Positions 1 to 7,163 of a stretch of 14,154 bases of DNA are shown piece after piece. Position 1 is the stretch's first letter, and every line of letters begins with the position of its first letter. The notes beneath the pieces are model-generated. The model made no database searches. It was given only the letters and a program-made list of their open reading frames with translations, and had not been told where the DNA came from. Where the stretch lies: contig CAZJZV010000028.1 in NCBI GenBank assembly GCA_964550635.1, forward strand, positions 1-14,154. Direction: 5' to 3'. Both the position numbers and the translations under genes were made by a program. Source of the DNA: RGIG4097 sp964550635 (GTDB lineage: Bacteria > Bacillota > Clostridia > Christensenellales > CAG-917).

Positions 1-371
1 CCTTGGGTGTAAATCCCGGTGATATTGCCGTTTTCGTCCCTCTCGATTTCCACAATCCTATGGGTGTCGTTTCTGCCCGACAAACCGCCGTGTCCTTCGG
101 GCACCACAAAGGTTATTATCGCGCCTTCGACAATATCCCCTTCTTCGATTGCCTTGCACCAAATGACGTCGGACGGATTGAGAGTAGGCTCCATACTGTC
201 AGTTAGAATGGTGTACATATAATGCCCGAAAATCTTGACGTCTTTTCCTTGGTTTTTCTGCACCATAGAGAATATGATGACCAGCACGAAGAAAAGGAAA
301 ACCACGGCGAATAATACCGTGGAAAAAATATTATATATTTTTTTGATTTTAGTTTTCGTTTGCGGGGACAT
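1..371 (-). CDS. SipW-like (ER-type) signal peptidase I, C-terminus cut by window edge
   Basis: This is a membrane serine protease that removes signal peptides at the outer face of the cytoplasmic membrane. The 123 visible residues show a basic N-terminus, one membrane segment (about residues 14-36), the Ser box TDSMEPT (nucleophile Ser59) and the second box NDTHRIVEI (His104). Eubacterial LepB has Lys where this protein has His. The Ser-His form is the ER/archaeal type to which Bacillus SipW belongs. The ATG overlaps the TGA of the upstream gene by one base (TGATG), and AAGGA lies 4 nt before it, so translation is probably coupled. The C-terminus lies beyond base 1, so the third conserved box and any second membrane segment cannot be seen. 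It is shorter before the Ser box than the paralogue at 5144-6073, and the sequence between the boxes differs clearly. The family call is firm; that its substrates are the nearby TasA-like proteins is inference. Confidence 0.85.
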   Translation of the reverse strand, partial: MSPQTKTKIKKIYNIFSTVLFAVVFLFFVLVIIFSMVQKNQGKDVKIFGHYMYTILTDSMEPTLNPSDVIWCKAIEEGDIVEGAIITFVVPEGHGGLSGRNDTHRIVEIERDENGNITGIYTQ

Positions 372-3199
372 CAATCCTTATCATCCTCGTTTTTCTTCTT
401 TTTTATACCCAAATTTGCCTTTTGATCTTCAAAGGTATCGTCGAGAAGGTCCCCTGCGTTTGCGTTCTTCACGGGTGCTTTTCCGACTTTGACCTTGTTT
501 TCGTCCACCGCCTCGAAGTTGCGCACTTTACCGCTTGCGACGTCGTAGCGTTGATTAAGAGTTGTCGGCGACAATGCCCACGGATCTCTAGGCTCTGCCT
601 TTCTGATTTTGGGTTTCTTTTCTTCTTTCTTCTCTTTTGCGACAGGGGCTTCGACCTTGCTTTCCTGCGCGGTATCCACACCTGCGGTTTCCGCCGTATC
701 TTCGGGTTTCACTTCGGGTGCTTTTTCTGTTTTAGGCTTTCTCGTTCTCTTCTTGACGGGTTTAGATTCTTCCGTCTTTTCTTCGACTTTTACCGCGGGT
801 TTCTTGTCGAAATTGCCGAGATTTGCTCTTTGATCTTCAAACGTGTCGTCGAGAAGATCTCCTGCGTTCGCGTTCTTGACGGGTGCTTTTCCAACTTTGA
901 CCTTGTTTTCGTCAACTGCCTCGAAGTTGCGCACCTTACCGCTTGCAACGTCGTAACGTTGATTGAGAGTAGTAGGCGACAATGCCCACGGATCTCTAGG
1001 CTCTGCCTTTCTGATTTTAGGTTTGACCGTTTCGGGAGTTGTTTCGACTGCGGTTTCGGTCTTGACTTCTGCGTTTTCGGGTGCGACTTCTTCCGCTTTC
1101 TTTCTCTTGCGAGCGGGTTTTTGCACGGTGGACAAGTCGCCGAGATTTGCTTTTTGTTCACCGAACGTATTGCCGAATCCGTCGTCGAATTTGACGGGCG
1201 CGTCTCCGACTTTGACTTTGTTTTCGTCCACAGGTTCTATGACGCGTTGACGTTTGACTTTGCTTGAAGTCGGTTTGAGCGTAGTCGTACGCGGTTTGAT
1301 TTCTTCTGTTTTCTTCTCACGTTTATCGACGAATGAAGTGCCTGCGCCGCCACCGCCTGCAAGGAGATTTCTCTCACCGTCGAAGCGGACGGAATTTCTG
1401 CGGTCGAGTTCTTCTTTCGCTTTGAGTTGAGCATCGAGATCGACGACGGGAATGTCGGTTTCATCATCCACTTCTCTCTCTTCGCCGTCCCCTGCGAACG
1501 CGATTTTATTGCGACGTTCTTCGTCTTTCGCACGTTCCTGTTCCATAGCTTCGATACTCTTGCGGATATTTTCAAGGTCCTTATCGCCGAGATCGAGACG
1601 TTCGTTGCGATTTGAGAACAGTTCTTTATGCGCTTTCTTGAATTCTTCTTTCTTATCCTGCACGACGGACTCGCCGAAAGCGTCCGTACCGAGATAGATT
1701 TGTCCGTCCTGATCGCCGAATTCCGCTTTTCTCGAACGGAAAGCTTCCGCGCGTTTTTCGAGTTCGGCTTTTCTGCGTTTCGCATTTTCTTCGCGATCTC
1801 TTTCGTCGAGTTCTTCCTGCTTGATTTTGCGGTATGCGACAAGACAACGATCGATAGCGTCCTTGATTTTGGACACTTCTTCCTGACGGAGTTTGTCGTC
1901 TTCGGGGCGTTTGTAGAGTTTACGTATATCGAACAGATTTTGATCGAATTTATCGGCGTCGGGCTCTTCGTCGTCGGGCTCGTCCTTGGGGGGCGCTTCG
2001 ACTTCTTTGTCCTTATCCACTTCGATTTCTTGTTCTTCGATGACTTCTTTTTCAACTTCGACTTCTTCGGGGGGAGTTTCTTGTTCTTGTTCCTTTTGTT
2101 CTTCGGACTCTGTCTGCGAAACTTCTTCCTGCTTATCGCTATCTTCCGTCTTATCTTCTTCGTCGAGTTTTTGAGAGTATTCGTCGTGTTGGATTTCGTC
2201 CTTGCCGAAGTCAAGGTCGCCAACTCTCAAAAGATCGGTGAATTGCGCGTCGTCGAGATCCATATCCGTCTCGTGCTGGTCGTAGAGACTCTCGAAAAGC
2301 ATGGTGTTGAGAGTGACCATTTGACGGAGTTGTTGTTGCGAATTATCCTCGATTTTGTAGTCTTCGATATCGTCGGACGTTGAGAAACCGCCGGTCGCCT
2401 GATATGTTTCGATGAACTGCCAAAGAGTCAACGCTTTCTTGAAGTTAGGTTCTTTCAAGATGACGTTAGTACGCGTGATAGGCGGGCGGACGGGAGCGGA
2501 ATTTCTCATCGACTTTGCGAAAGACGAACTCAAGAAGTCGGTGATAATTCTGTCGATTTTGGCAACTCTTTCGATTTTTTCAAGGGTTTCGGCGTCCATT
2601 CTCATGACTTCGTCGAAACTGAGTTGCGCCATATATTCCGTTCGATATGTGACCTTCTTCGAGGGCAAATTGAACTTGCTATCCACGTTGAGTTGCAAGA
2701 CGTCTTGAGTAGCGGATGCCTTTTTGATTTTGTCATAGCGCATCTGCACGAAGTCTTTGAGTTTCAAAAGCAACGTGAATATAAAGCGGTTTTCGTAAAT
2801 TTCAAAGGATTCTTCCTTTGTGATATTGAGAATTCTGTTAGGTGTAACGGTGCCGTCCTCGTCGACCTTGGAGATCATATTGGTATGTTGGGCAAGGTGT
2901 TTGACGGACTCGGTAGAGATAGCCTTTGCGAGCGAAATATCGACGATATCTTCTTCCTGCACGATGAACCTACGTGGGTTACGGACGATAGCGTCGAGGT
3001 TAGGCAAGACGTCCTCGATTGTATCGATCCAATCGACTGAAATATCTTGGATTAGGCGTTTTTTGACGAGTTTGAAATCTGCGAAGCCGTCGTCGACTCT
3101 TTTTTTGTATTGGTTAAAGAAGTCGTCGCCGTATAGGACGGAAACGATTTTTTTAGCATACTGCAGATAGACGTCTTTTGTTAGTTTATTATCAGACAT
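371..3199 (-). CDS. DUF2357-like protein with long charged middle and C-terminal near-identical repeats
   Basis: This is a large (about 942 aa) protein with no signal peptide or membrane segment, so probably cytoplasmic. Residues about 1-330 form a folded domain. YENRF near residue 135 and TNVILKEPNFKKALTLWQF near 243 resemble DUF2357, a domain often paired with McrB-type AAA+ ATPases; this is recalled, not searched. Residues about 340-600 are very acidic (Glu/Asp/Lys) and likely coiled coil or disordered. The C-terminus is Lys/Glu/Pro-rich and holds two 68-residue near-identical repeats plus a third partial one, all containing VDENKVKVG. No nuclease motif of the McrC kind is visible. Start choice: the ATG at 3199 follows GAGAG closely; a GTG at 3226 and an ATG at 3208 are alternatives with no better RBS. 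It follows the AAA+ gene after a 368-nt gap with its own likely promoter and overlaps the downstream signal peptidase. Its function is unknown; acting as AAA+ partner or scaffold is inference. Confidence 0.75.
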   Translation of the reverse strand: MSDNKLTKDVYLQYAKKIVSVLYGDDFFNQYKKRVDDGFADFKLVKKRLIQDISVDWIDTIEDVLPNLDAIVRNPRRFIVQEEDIVDISLAKAISTESVKHLAQHTNMISKVDEDGTVTPNRILNITKEESFEIYENRFIFTLLLKLKDFVQMRYDKIKKASATQDVLQLNVDSKFNLPSKKVTYRTEYMAQLSFDEVMRMDAETLEKIERVAKIDRIITDFLSSSFAKSMRNSAPVRPPITRTNVILKEPNFKKALTLWQFIETYQATGGFSTSDDIEDYKIEDNSQQQLRQMVTLNTMLFESLYDQHETDMDLDDAQFTDLLRVGDLDFGKDEIQHDEYSQKLDEEDKTEDSDKQEEVSQTESEEQKEQEQETPPEEVEVEKEVIEEQEIEVDKDKEVEAPPKDEPDDEEPDADKFDQNLFDIRKLYKRPEDDKLRQEEVSKIKDAIDRCLVAYRKIKQEELDERDREENAKRRKAELEKRAEAFRSRKAEFGDQDGQIYLGTDAFGESVVQDKKEEFKKAHKELFSNRNERLDLGDKDLENIRKSIEAMEQERAKDEERRNKIAFAGDGEEREVDDETDIPVVDLDAQLKAKEELDRRNSVRFDGERNLLAGGGGAGTSFVDKREKKTEEIKPRTTTLKPTSSKVKRQRVIEPVDENKVKVGDAPVKFDDGFGNTFGEQKANLGDLSTVQKPARKRKKAEEVAPENAEVKTETAVETTPETVKPKIRKAEPRDPWALSPTTLNQRYDVASGKVRNFEAVDENKVKVGKAPVKNANAGDLLDDTFEDQRANLGNFDKKPAVKVEEKTEESKPVKKRTRKPKTEKAPEVKPEDTAETAGVDTAQESKVEAPVAKEKKEEKKPKIRKAEPRDPWALSPTTLNQRYDVASGKVRNFEAVDENKVKVGKAPVKNANAGDLLDDTFEDQKANLGIKKKKNEDDKD
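413..616 (-). repeat. Internal coding repeat, copy 2 (C-terminal)
   Basis: This 204-bp (68-codon) segment matches 821-1024 at an offset of 408 bp with few differences. Both copies encode a unit running from RKAEPRDPWALSPTTLNQRY through VDENKVKVGKAPVK to ANLG. Most base changes fall in third codon positions, which suggests selection on the protein or recent duplication. Confidence 0.9.
821..1024 (-). repeat. Internal coding repeat, copy 1
   Basis: This is the partner of 413-616 within the same gene. A third, degenerate unit lies near 1150-1245 and keeps VDENKVKVGDAPVK and FGEQKANLG but lacks the DPWALSPTT half. The linkers between units are Lys/Glu/Pro-rich and not conserved. Confidence 0.9.
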
Positions 3200-3390
3200 A
3201 TCTCTCATTATCGCAAAGCGATACACGTTAATATTTATGTTTTGTCACCAAGCGCACGAAGCTCTTATCGAACTCAAACAGTCGCAAAAAAACTGCTATG
3301 ACGTCACGCACGCTCTGTTCAACCCACCCCTAATGGTGATATTTGAATGAATGACAAGGCAACAACTTTTTGTTAATGCGCAGTCCGCTT

Positions 3391-3418
3391 GTTATACGCA
3401 CAGTCGCAAACCTGTCAT
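3391..3418 (-). promoter_or_regulatory. Probable sigma-A promoter for the DUF2357-like gene
   Basis: On the minus strand ATGACA (3413-3418) is followed by a 16-bp spacer and TATAAC (3391-3396), five of six matches in each box. It would give a leader of about 185 nt before the ATG at 3199. An 11-bp sequence (tttgcgactgt, minus strand) occurs in the spacer and again at 3278-3288. The promoter suggests that this gene and the following signal peptidase can be expressed apart from the upstream genes. Confidence 0.5.
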
Positions 3419-3448
3419 AGCAAGGCGCATACCCCATTCAGTCTACCA

Positions 3449-3570
3449 TAAACGGCGATATTTGGATGCGTTGCTAGGAAGGTGCGGAAGGCGAGCGTGA
3501 ATCGTACTGAAGTACGTGAGCGCGAACACCCGTAAAGCTGACGACGCAAGGCGCCAAATAGCACCGTTTA
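3449..3570. repeat. MITE-like palindromic repeat with 17-bp terminal inverted repeats
   Basis: The ends are taaacggcgatatttgg (3449-3465) and ccaaatagcaccgttta (3554-3570), inverted copies with 2 mismatches. The 122-bp interior has no ORF and holds a central palindrome, gtactgaagtac. The right end supplies the TAA stop (3568-3570) of the AAA+ gene, so the element sits flush against that gene. The rest of the 3200-3567 gap contains the promoter at 3391-3418, a decayed relative of the left end near 3332 (tggtgatatttgaatg), and nothing recognisable as coding. Confidence 0.65.
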
Positions 3571-5088
3571 GAACAACTTCTTCAGGCGTTGCAAGTACTC
3601 CTTGCACTCTTCCATTGAGTCTTCCCCGAATTGATCGGACAGATAAAGGATTAGGCCGTCGATTTCGTCGCGGATGTAGGACAAGTTGAGGGATTCGAAC
3701 TTACGCAAGATCTTGTTACAAAGGACGTAGTCGAGACCGTCAAGCTCGGTACCGCCGCAAGCGACGTAGGCGGGGACGAATTCTTTGAGCTGTTTGACGA
3801 TACGGTTACCAAACGCAAGTCTGAAGTGTTTGATGACGTAGTCGTCGAGTTGGTCGATTTTGTCAAGGTTTTCTTGGGAGACCTTATGTTCGACCATAGC
3901 ATCCTTGAACATACTTTCAAGGTGCTCGTAACTGATATAGATAGACTCCGCGTAAGGCGCGTCGAAAGCGACGCCTTTGGAGTTAATGTTGATAGGCATA
4001 GCACGGTCGTAAACCTTATCCGAGATAGCGAAGGTTGAGTCGTCGTTGTTTGCGGTGCCTATGAACCACATATTTTCGGGGAGTTTGAAACGGCCTTTAT
4101 CTATATGTTTCGGGTCGTTAGGCCAACCGGACGGAACAAGGTCGACGATCCACTCATCACGGGACGGCATTTCGAGAATGGAGAGCATTTCTGCGAAGTA
4201 GTACTCGACACGCGCGATGTTCATTTCGTCTAGGACGGTGAGATAGATATTCTTATTCCAAGTAGCCTCGTACATTTTTTTCAAGACTTCGGTTTCGTTG
4301 AAGCGTTTGGTAAATTCGTTGAAGTAGCCGAAAAGTTCGGTACGGTCACGCCAAGACGGCTGGACGGAAGCGATAGTCGCGGGGTTATTCAGGAATATAC
4401 CCATAGCGTGCGGGAGCGAAGTTTTACCAGTACCGGAAATACCTTGCAAGATCATCAAACGGGAAGTTGACATACCGGCGATGAACAAGCGGATGATACG
4501 CGGATTATAGAAAAGGCGCATACGCGAACACGCGAAATTTCTGAAACGGTCGCAGAGTTCGGGAAGAGTGATCTCGTCGTCATATACAGGGGGAACGTAA
4601 TTCTCGTAGATTTGGTCGATTTCGGTGAGTTTGTAAAAACGCGACTCCCCTGCTTTGACGGCTTCTTCCGCGCCGGGTTCTTTGCTCTCTTCGGGCTCTT
4701 CGCCGTCGTAATTGCCGACGTCACTGACCTTCATACCGAGAATTCTATCCTTTTCGGCGGACATTTTGATGATTTGTTTTTTGAGGTTTGCGCATTCTTC
4801 GACGAGGTCTTGAGGAAGGACGACGTTCTTATTGATACGCACAAGCTTGATGATGCCGAAAACGATAAGGCCGACGATAGCGACGATAGCGGCGATGATA
4901 AGGATGATGAAGATAATGGAGATAGCCCACTCACCCGCGCCGAACTGGTCGGTGTAGTTTTTGAAAGCCTCCGAGTAACCGTCGTTATAGAAGATATGCA
5001 AGAAGCCCCAAAAGATAGAGCCGATGCCGTTGACGTAGAACGCTCCGAGGAACGCTCTCAAGAATTTGAAAACAAGACTGATATTCAT
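3568..5088 (-). CDS. Membrane-anchored McrB-like AAA+ ATPase
   Basis: This is an ATP-driven motor or remodelling protein of 506 aa. Residues about 8-32 are amphipathic to hydrophobic and 54-83 form a strong membrane segment. A charged linker (95-160) leads to the AAA+ core: Walker A GISGTGKT (216-223), the McrB/MoxR-type motif QPSWRDRTELFGYFN (about 243-257), Walker B LTVLDEMN (283-290), sensor 1 GTANND (344-349) and a likely arginine finger near DRA (361-363). The ATPase faces the cytoplasm by the usual topology rule. No DNA-binding domain of the classical McrB N-terminus is present; the membrane anchor takes its place. It follows the SipW-like peptidase by 55 nt, so the two are probably cotranscribed from 6267-6295. 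No Shine-Dalgarno is obvious before the ATG. The family is certain. The partner is probably the DUF2357-like protein encoded next, but the process served is unknown: envelope assembly and phage defence are both possible. Confidence 0.88.
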   Translation of the reverse strand: MNISLVFKFLRAFLGAFYVNGIGSIFWGFLHIFYNDGYSEAFKNYTDQFGAGEWAISIIFIILIIAAIVAIVGLIVFGIIKLVRINKNVVLPQDLVEECANLKKQIIKMSAEKDRILGMKVSDVGNYDGEEPEESKEPGAEEAVKAGESRFYKLTEIDQIYENYVPPVYDDEITLPELCDRFRNFACSRMRLFYNPRIIRLFIAGMSTSRLMILQGISGTGKTSLPHAMGIFLNNPATIASVQPSWRDRTELFGYFNEFTKRFNETEVLKKMYEATWNKNIYLTVLDEMNIARVEYYFAEMLSILEMPSRDEWIVDLVPSGWPNDPKHIDKGRFKLPENMWFIGTANNDDSTFAISDKVYDRAMPININSKGVAFDAPYAESIYISYEHLESMFKDAMVEHKVSQENLDKIDQLDDYVIKHFRLAFGNRIVKQLKEFVPAYVACGGTELDGLDYVLCNKILRKFESLNLSYIRDEIDGLILYLSDQFGEDSMEECKEYLQRLKKLF

Positions 5089-5143
5089 AATATTTACACG
5101 GACGTGACGTCGCAGACGTCAAAACTCGCGCCGAAAAGCGCGG

Positions 5144-6073
5144 TTATTGTTGTCCGCTTTCCTCCCCTATGGTATCTGAAACGTCGGCGTTATCCGACGA
5201 TTGGACGTCGCTATTCTCTGCAGAAACGAAAGCATCGCAAGAGTCTGTGTTCTCTGAAGACTGTTGCGAAACGGAGTCGATTTCATCGGTTTCTTTGCGT
5301 TCGTTGAGAGATGCGAGCAACTCTTCGGCAAGACGTTTTTTCTCTTCTTCGGACAGGTCTTCGACACTGACGGATTTCTTCTCGTTATCTTTTGCGAGTT
5401 TTGCGATGACGAGAGAGCGGATAAGCACGAAACCGTAGATGACGAAAAGCAGAATGAGCGGCAAAACTATCACGCAGAAGTAATTAGTGCGGTCTTGTTG
5501 GAGCCAGTTGACGAAAGTGCCGAGTTTGCCAAGGCTTGCGCCCTCGCTATCCTTTGAGACGGAGAAAGTGCCGTCCTCGTTGAGAGTCGCGGGAGAGCCC
5601 CAAGTCGCGATGATATTGCTATACGAAACGTTATCGTCTTTATCTTCGGTATTGGGATTGTCGCCGATTACGTGGCAAGACGCGGCGGAAAGAGCGTCAA
5701 TTCTATGCACGAAAAACACTTCGACGTTTCCGCCGGCTGCGCTATTGTACATGAGTTTTTTGTAGACGATAGTCTGCCCGACTTGCAAAGAGCCACGATC
5801 AGTTTCGTCGTTGTAGACCTTCGCGATGATGAGTTCACCTTTCGCGATAGTCGGTTCCATTGAGTCGGTGACGACGGAATTGAACGTGTACTTACCGAGA
5901 TGCGCCACACCGTTATCGCTCGTCGTGCGAGTGATAGTGAGCACGGAGATAGCCAAAGCGGCGATTATGATGATCACGCAAATAATGCTAACCACCCAAC
6001 CGACAATCGTCTTGGCTTTTTGTTGAGATGGAGAGAGTTCTTTTTTCTCTCTTTTTGCAAACAGATTGGACAT
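5144..6073 (-). CDS. SipW-like (ER-type) signal peptidase I with long cytoplasmic tail
   Basis: This 309-aa membrane protease cleaves exported preproteins. A basic N-terminus precedes membrane segment 1 (about 23-47). The Ser box TDSMEPT gives nucleophile Ser71, FFVHRIDAL gives His123 and IGDNPNTED (from 136) is the third conserved box with its acidic residues. Membrane segment 2 spans about 199-221. The remaining 88 residues are charged and Ser/Asp/Glu-rich and would lie in the cytoplasm, unusual beside B. subtilis SipW (about 190 aa). The Ser-His dyad places it with SipW, the peptidase that matures TasA and TapA. It is first in its operon, with a perfect consensus promoter about 200 nt upstream and purine-rich AGGAAAGGA / AAAGGGA before the ATG. 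The TasA-like leaders encoded at 7075 and 9551 (ATYA then WFS) are the obvious substrates; that link is inference. Confidence 0.92.
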   Translation of the reverse strand: MSNLFAKREKKELSPSQQKAKTIVGWVVSIICVIIIIAALAISVLTITRTTSDNGVAHLGKYTFNSVVTDSMEPTIAKGELIIAKVYNDETDRGSLQVGQTIVYKKLMYNSAAGGNVEVFFVHRIDALSAASCHVIGDNPNTEDKDDNVSYSNIIATWGSPATLNEDGTFSVSKDSEGASLGKLGTFVNWLQQDRTNYFCVIVLPLILLFVIYGFVLIRSLVIAKLAKDNEKKSVSVEDLSEEEKKRLAEELLASLNERKETDEIDSVSQQSSENTDSCDAFVSAENSDVQSSDNADVSDTIGEESGQQ

Positions 6074-6104
6074 AAAAATCCCTTTTCCTTTCCTGCCGAA
6101 AACA

Positions 6105-6199
6105 AATGCCTATTGCCCTTTCCACGTGCCGAACGGCGCGCTACGTTCTCCGCAAGCGAATTTGTAGCCCGATAGTCGAATGCTTATTGCCCTACCACG
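6105..6199 (-). repeat. Direct repeat in the leader of the signal-peptidase operon
   Basis: A 21-22-bp sequence (aatgc, t or c, then tattgccct and ccacg) occurs at 6105-6126 and 6179-6199, 74 bp apart, with 2-3 differences. Both copies lie in the transcribed leader between the promoter and the ATG at 6073. No known riboswitch pattern was recognised. They could be duplicated protein-binding sites or a chance relic. Confidence 0.5.
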
Positions 6200-6266
6200 G
6201 AATGAACCGCTTTGACGACCGAGCAGGATAACGAGTGAGCAGGGATCACCCCACTTACTCATAGTT

Positions 6267-6295
6267 ATTATATAACTAATAGTGAATAGTGTCAA
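6267..6295 (-). promoter_or_regulatory. Perfect consensus sigma-A promoter of the sipW-like/AAA+ operon
   Basis: The minus strand has TTGACA (6290-6295), exactly 17 bp, then TATAAT (6267-6272), so all 12 positions match consensus. Transcription should begin near 6260 and give a leader of roughly 185 nt before the signal peptidase ATG. Such a strong promoter suggests high or externally repressed expression. Confidence 0.88.
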
Positions 6296-6299
6296 CCCC

Positions 6300-6600
6300 A
6301 ATTTTCACACCGCACCCCACCACCCTGCCAAACTCTGCCCGATTTCGCATTCTCCCGCCCGCGCGCACGGTTGTTGCGGCAACAAAAAGGGGCGAATGTT
6401 GCTTACGCGGCGACGCCGTCGGCGGTTGTCTGGCGAAACCGTTCTGACGGCACTTGCGACGCAACTACTACCGCACGAAAATTTTTTGCTACAACTCGGG
6501 CATAATCTGTGACTCAAGTCGGTATTCCGCAAAATTTTCGTTTTGGTGAATTTGCGGGTGGGACACCCACACCCGACAAATACTGCGTAGCAATAGCACT
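6300..6600. other. Intergenic region without a supported gene
   Basis: I find no convincing ORF here on either strand: short open frames lack RBSs and recognisable protein character. There are small hairpins, for example ttgttgcggcaacaa near 6370 and gggtgggacacccacaccc near 6555. The plus strand has cataat near 6500 but no matching -35 box. Confidence 0.5.
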
Positions 6601-6614
6601 TCTTCGTCAGGAGA

Positions 6615-6656
6615 AATATCACTGCTTGGGCAATATCACTTCGGCAAAGCCGAAAT
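6615..6656. repeat. ATATCAC/stem-loop intergenic repeat
   Basis: Two aatatcac units, about 19 bp apart, alternate with short stem-loops (tgc-ttgg-gca, then ttcggc-aaa-gccgaa). I recall arrays of ATATCAC separated by hairpins as an intergenic repeat in Clostridia genomes, but could not check this. No coding content. Confidence 0.45.
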
Positions 6657-6687
6657 AAAACTTGCGTTAGTAAGGTTACCGTCCCCG

Positions 6688-6723
6688 GAGATTGCCACAG
6701 GACTTCGTCCTTCGCAATGACAG
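6688..6723 (-). repeat. REP-like palindromic repeat
   Basis: Read on the minus strand it begins ctgtcattgcgaaggacgaa and ends gtggcaatctc. This is the general pattern of a widespread bacterial intergenic repeat (TGTCATT...AATCTC). An internal hairpin aggac-ttc-gtcct is present. It lies in inverted orientation to the related copy at 6767-6807, so the pair can form a larger inverted structure. Confidence 0.55.
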
Positions 6724-6766
6724 AATAGACGAAATCAAACTATCTCTGTCATTCTCACTCCACTAT

Positions 6767-6807
6767 GTCATTCCAAGCGTAACGTGGGAATCTCGTGGGA
6801 ACGAAAC
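6767..6807 (+). repeat. REP-like repeat, copy of 10278-10318
   Basis: This 41-bp unit starts gtcattcc, contains gtgggaatctcg and ends ggaacgaaac. It matches 10278-10318 in the same orientation at 38 of 41 positions. The two copies lie outside the inverted-repeat locus, one on each side. Direct orientation means recombination between them would delete the whole 7008-10277 region. Confidence 0.7.
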
Positions 6808-6866
6808 AATACACATACAAGCACTTGTTGCGCAATCGGGTACGGGTGTCCCGTCCTTGTGAATAA

Positions 6867-6946
6867 GGGGACGCGGTCACACAGTGACCCTTGGGAGCAA
6901 CTCATGCATGGTTTTGTTGCTCGTCAACAAAACTTGCTCCGTCCCC
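6867..6946 (+). other. 80-nt three-way-junction structured element upstream of the secreted-protein gene
   Basis: The pairings nest. A closing stem ggggac (6867-6872) pairs with gtcccc (6941-6946). A hairpin ggtcac-aca-gtgacc spans 6875-6889. A long arm has ggagcaa (6894-6900) pairing with ttgctcc (6934-6940) and gttttgttg (6911-6919) pairing with caacaaaac (6925-6933). The arm carries a one-sided 10-nt bulge, ctcatgcatg. All stems are perfect. It lies 128 nt before the ATG at 7075, so it could be a 5'-leader RNA structure, a DNA cruciform, or a small mobile repeat. Confidence 0.55.
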
Positions 6947-7007
6947 AAGTTAAAGAAACAAGGTGCGCTACTGCGAGAGTAGAAAAGCCAAAGTTAAACA
7001 AAGAAAG

Positions 7008-7163
7008 AAAAAATCAAACAAAATATAAAAAAGTCAGTCGGAACGGAAGTGACGGCTGATGAAAAGGAGAGATTATGAAAAAGAAAGGTTTGATAGTAGC
7101 AACCATCGTGATGGTACTCGTCCTTGCAGTATCACTCTCGACCGCAACCTACGCCTGGTTCTC
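7008..7163 (+). repeat. 156-bp perfect inverted repeat, left arm
   Basis: Every base from 7008 to 7163 equals the reverse complement of 9463-9618. The arm covers 67 nt of leader, the RBS (aaaaggagag), the ATG and 29 complete codons plus 2 bases of the next, ending just past the predicted signal-peptidase site. Identity stops abruptly at the mature part, and upstream at an A-run of 6 versus 7. Confidence 0.97.

Noticed and set aside
1237..2223. 328-codon minus-strand ORF rich in Lys, Ser, Arg and Asn
   Set aside because: It is an alternative frame of the low-complexity acidic region of the 371-3199 gene, with no RBS.
1628..2383. Long plus-strand ORF rich in Phe/Leu/Val opposite the DUF2357-like gene
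   Set aside because: It is the shadow of Glu/Lys/Asp codons on the minus strand (gaa/gac read as ttc/gtc); no RBS and no protein-like composition.
3568..5088. Classical McrBC restriction system
   Set aside because: The AAA+ core is McrB-like, but no McrC-type nuclease or McrB DNA-binding domain is visible and the N-terminus is a membrane anchor.
6784..7059. 91-codon plus-strand ORF before the paralogue A gene
   Set aside because: It spans the REP-like repeat and the structured element, has no RBS and no recognisable protein features.
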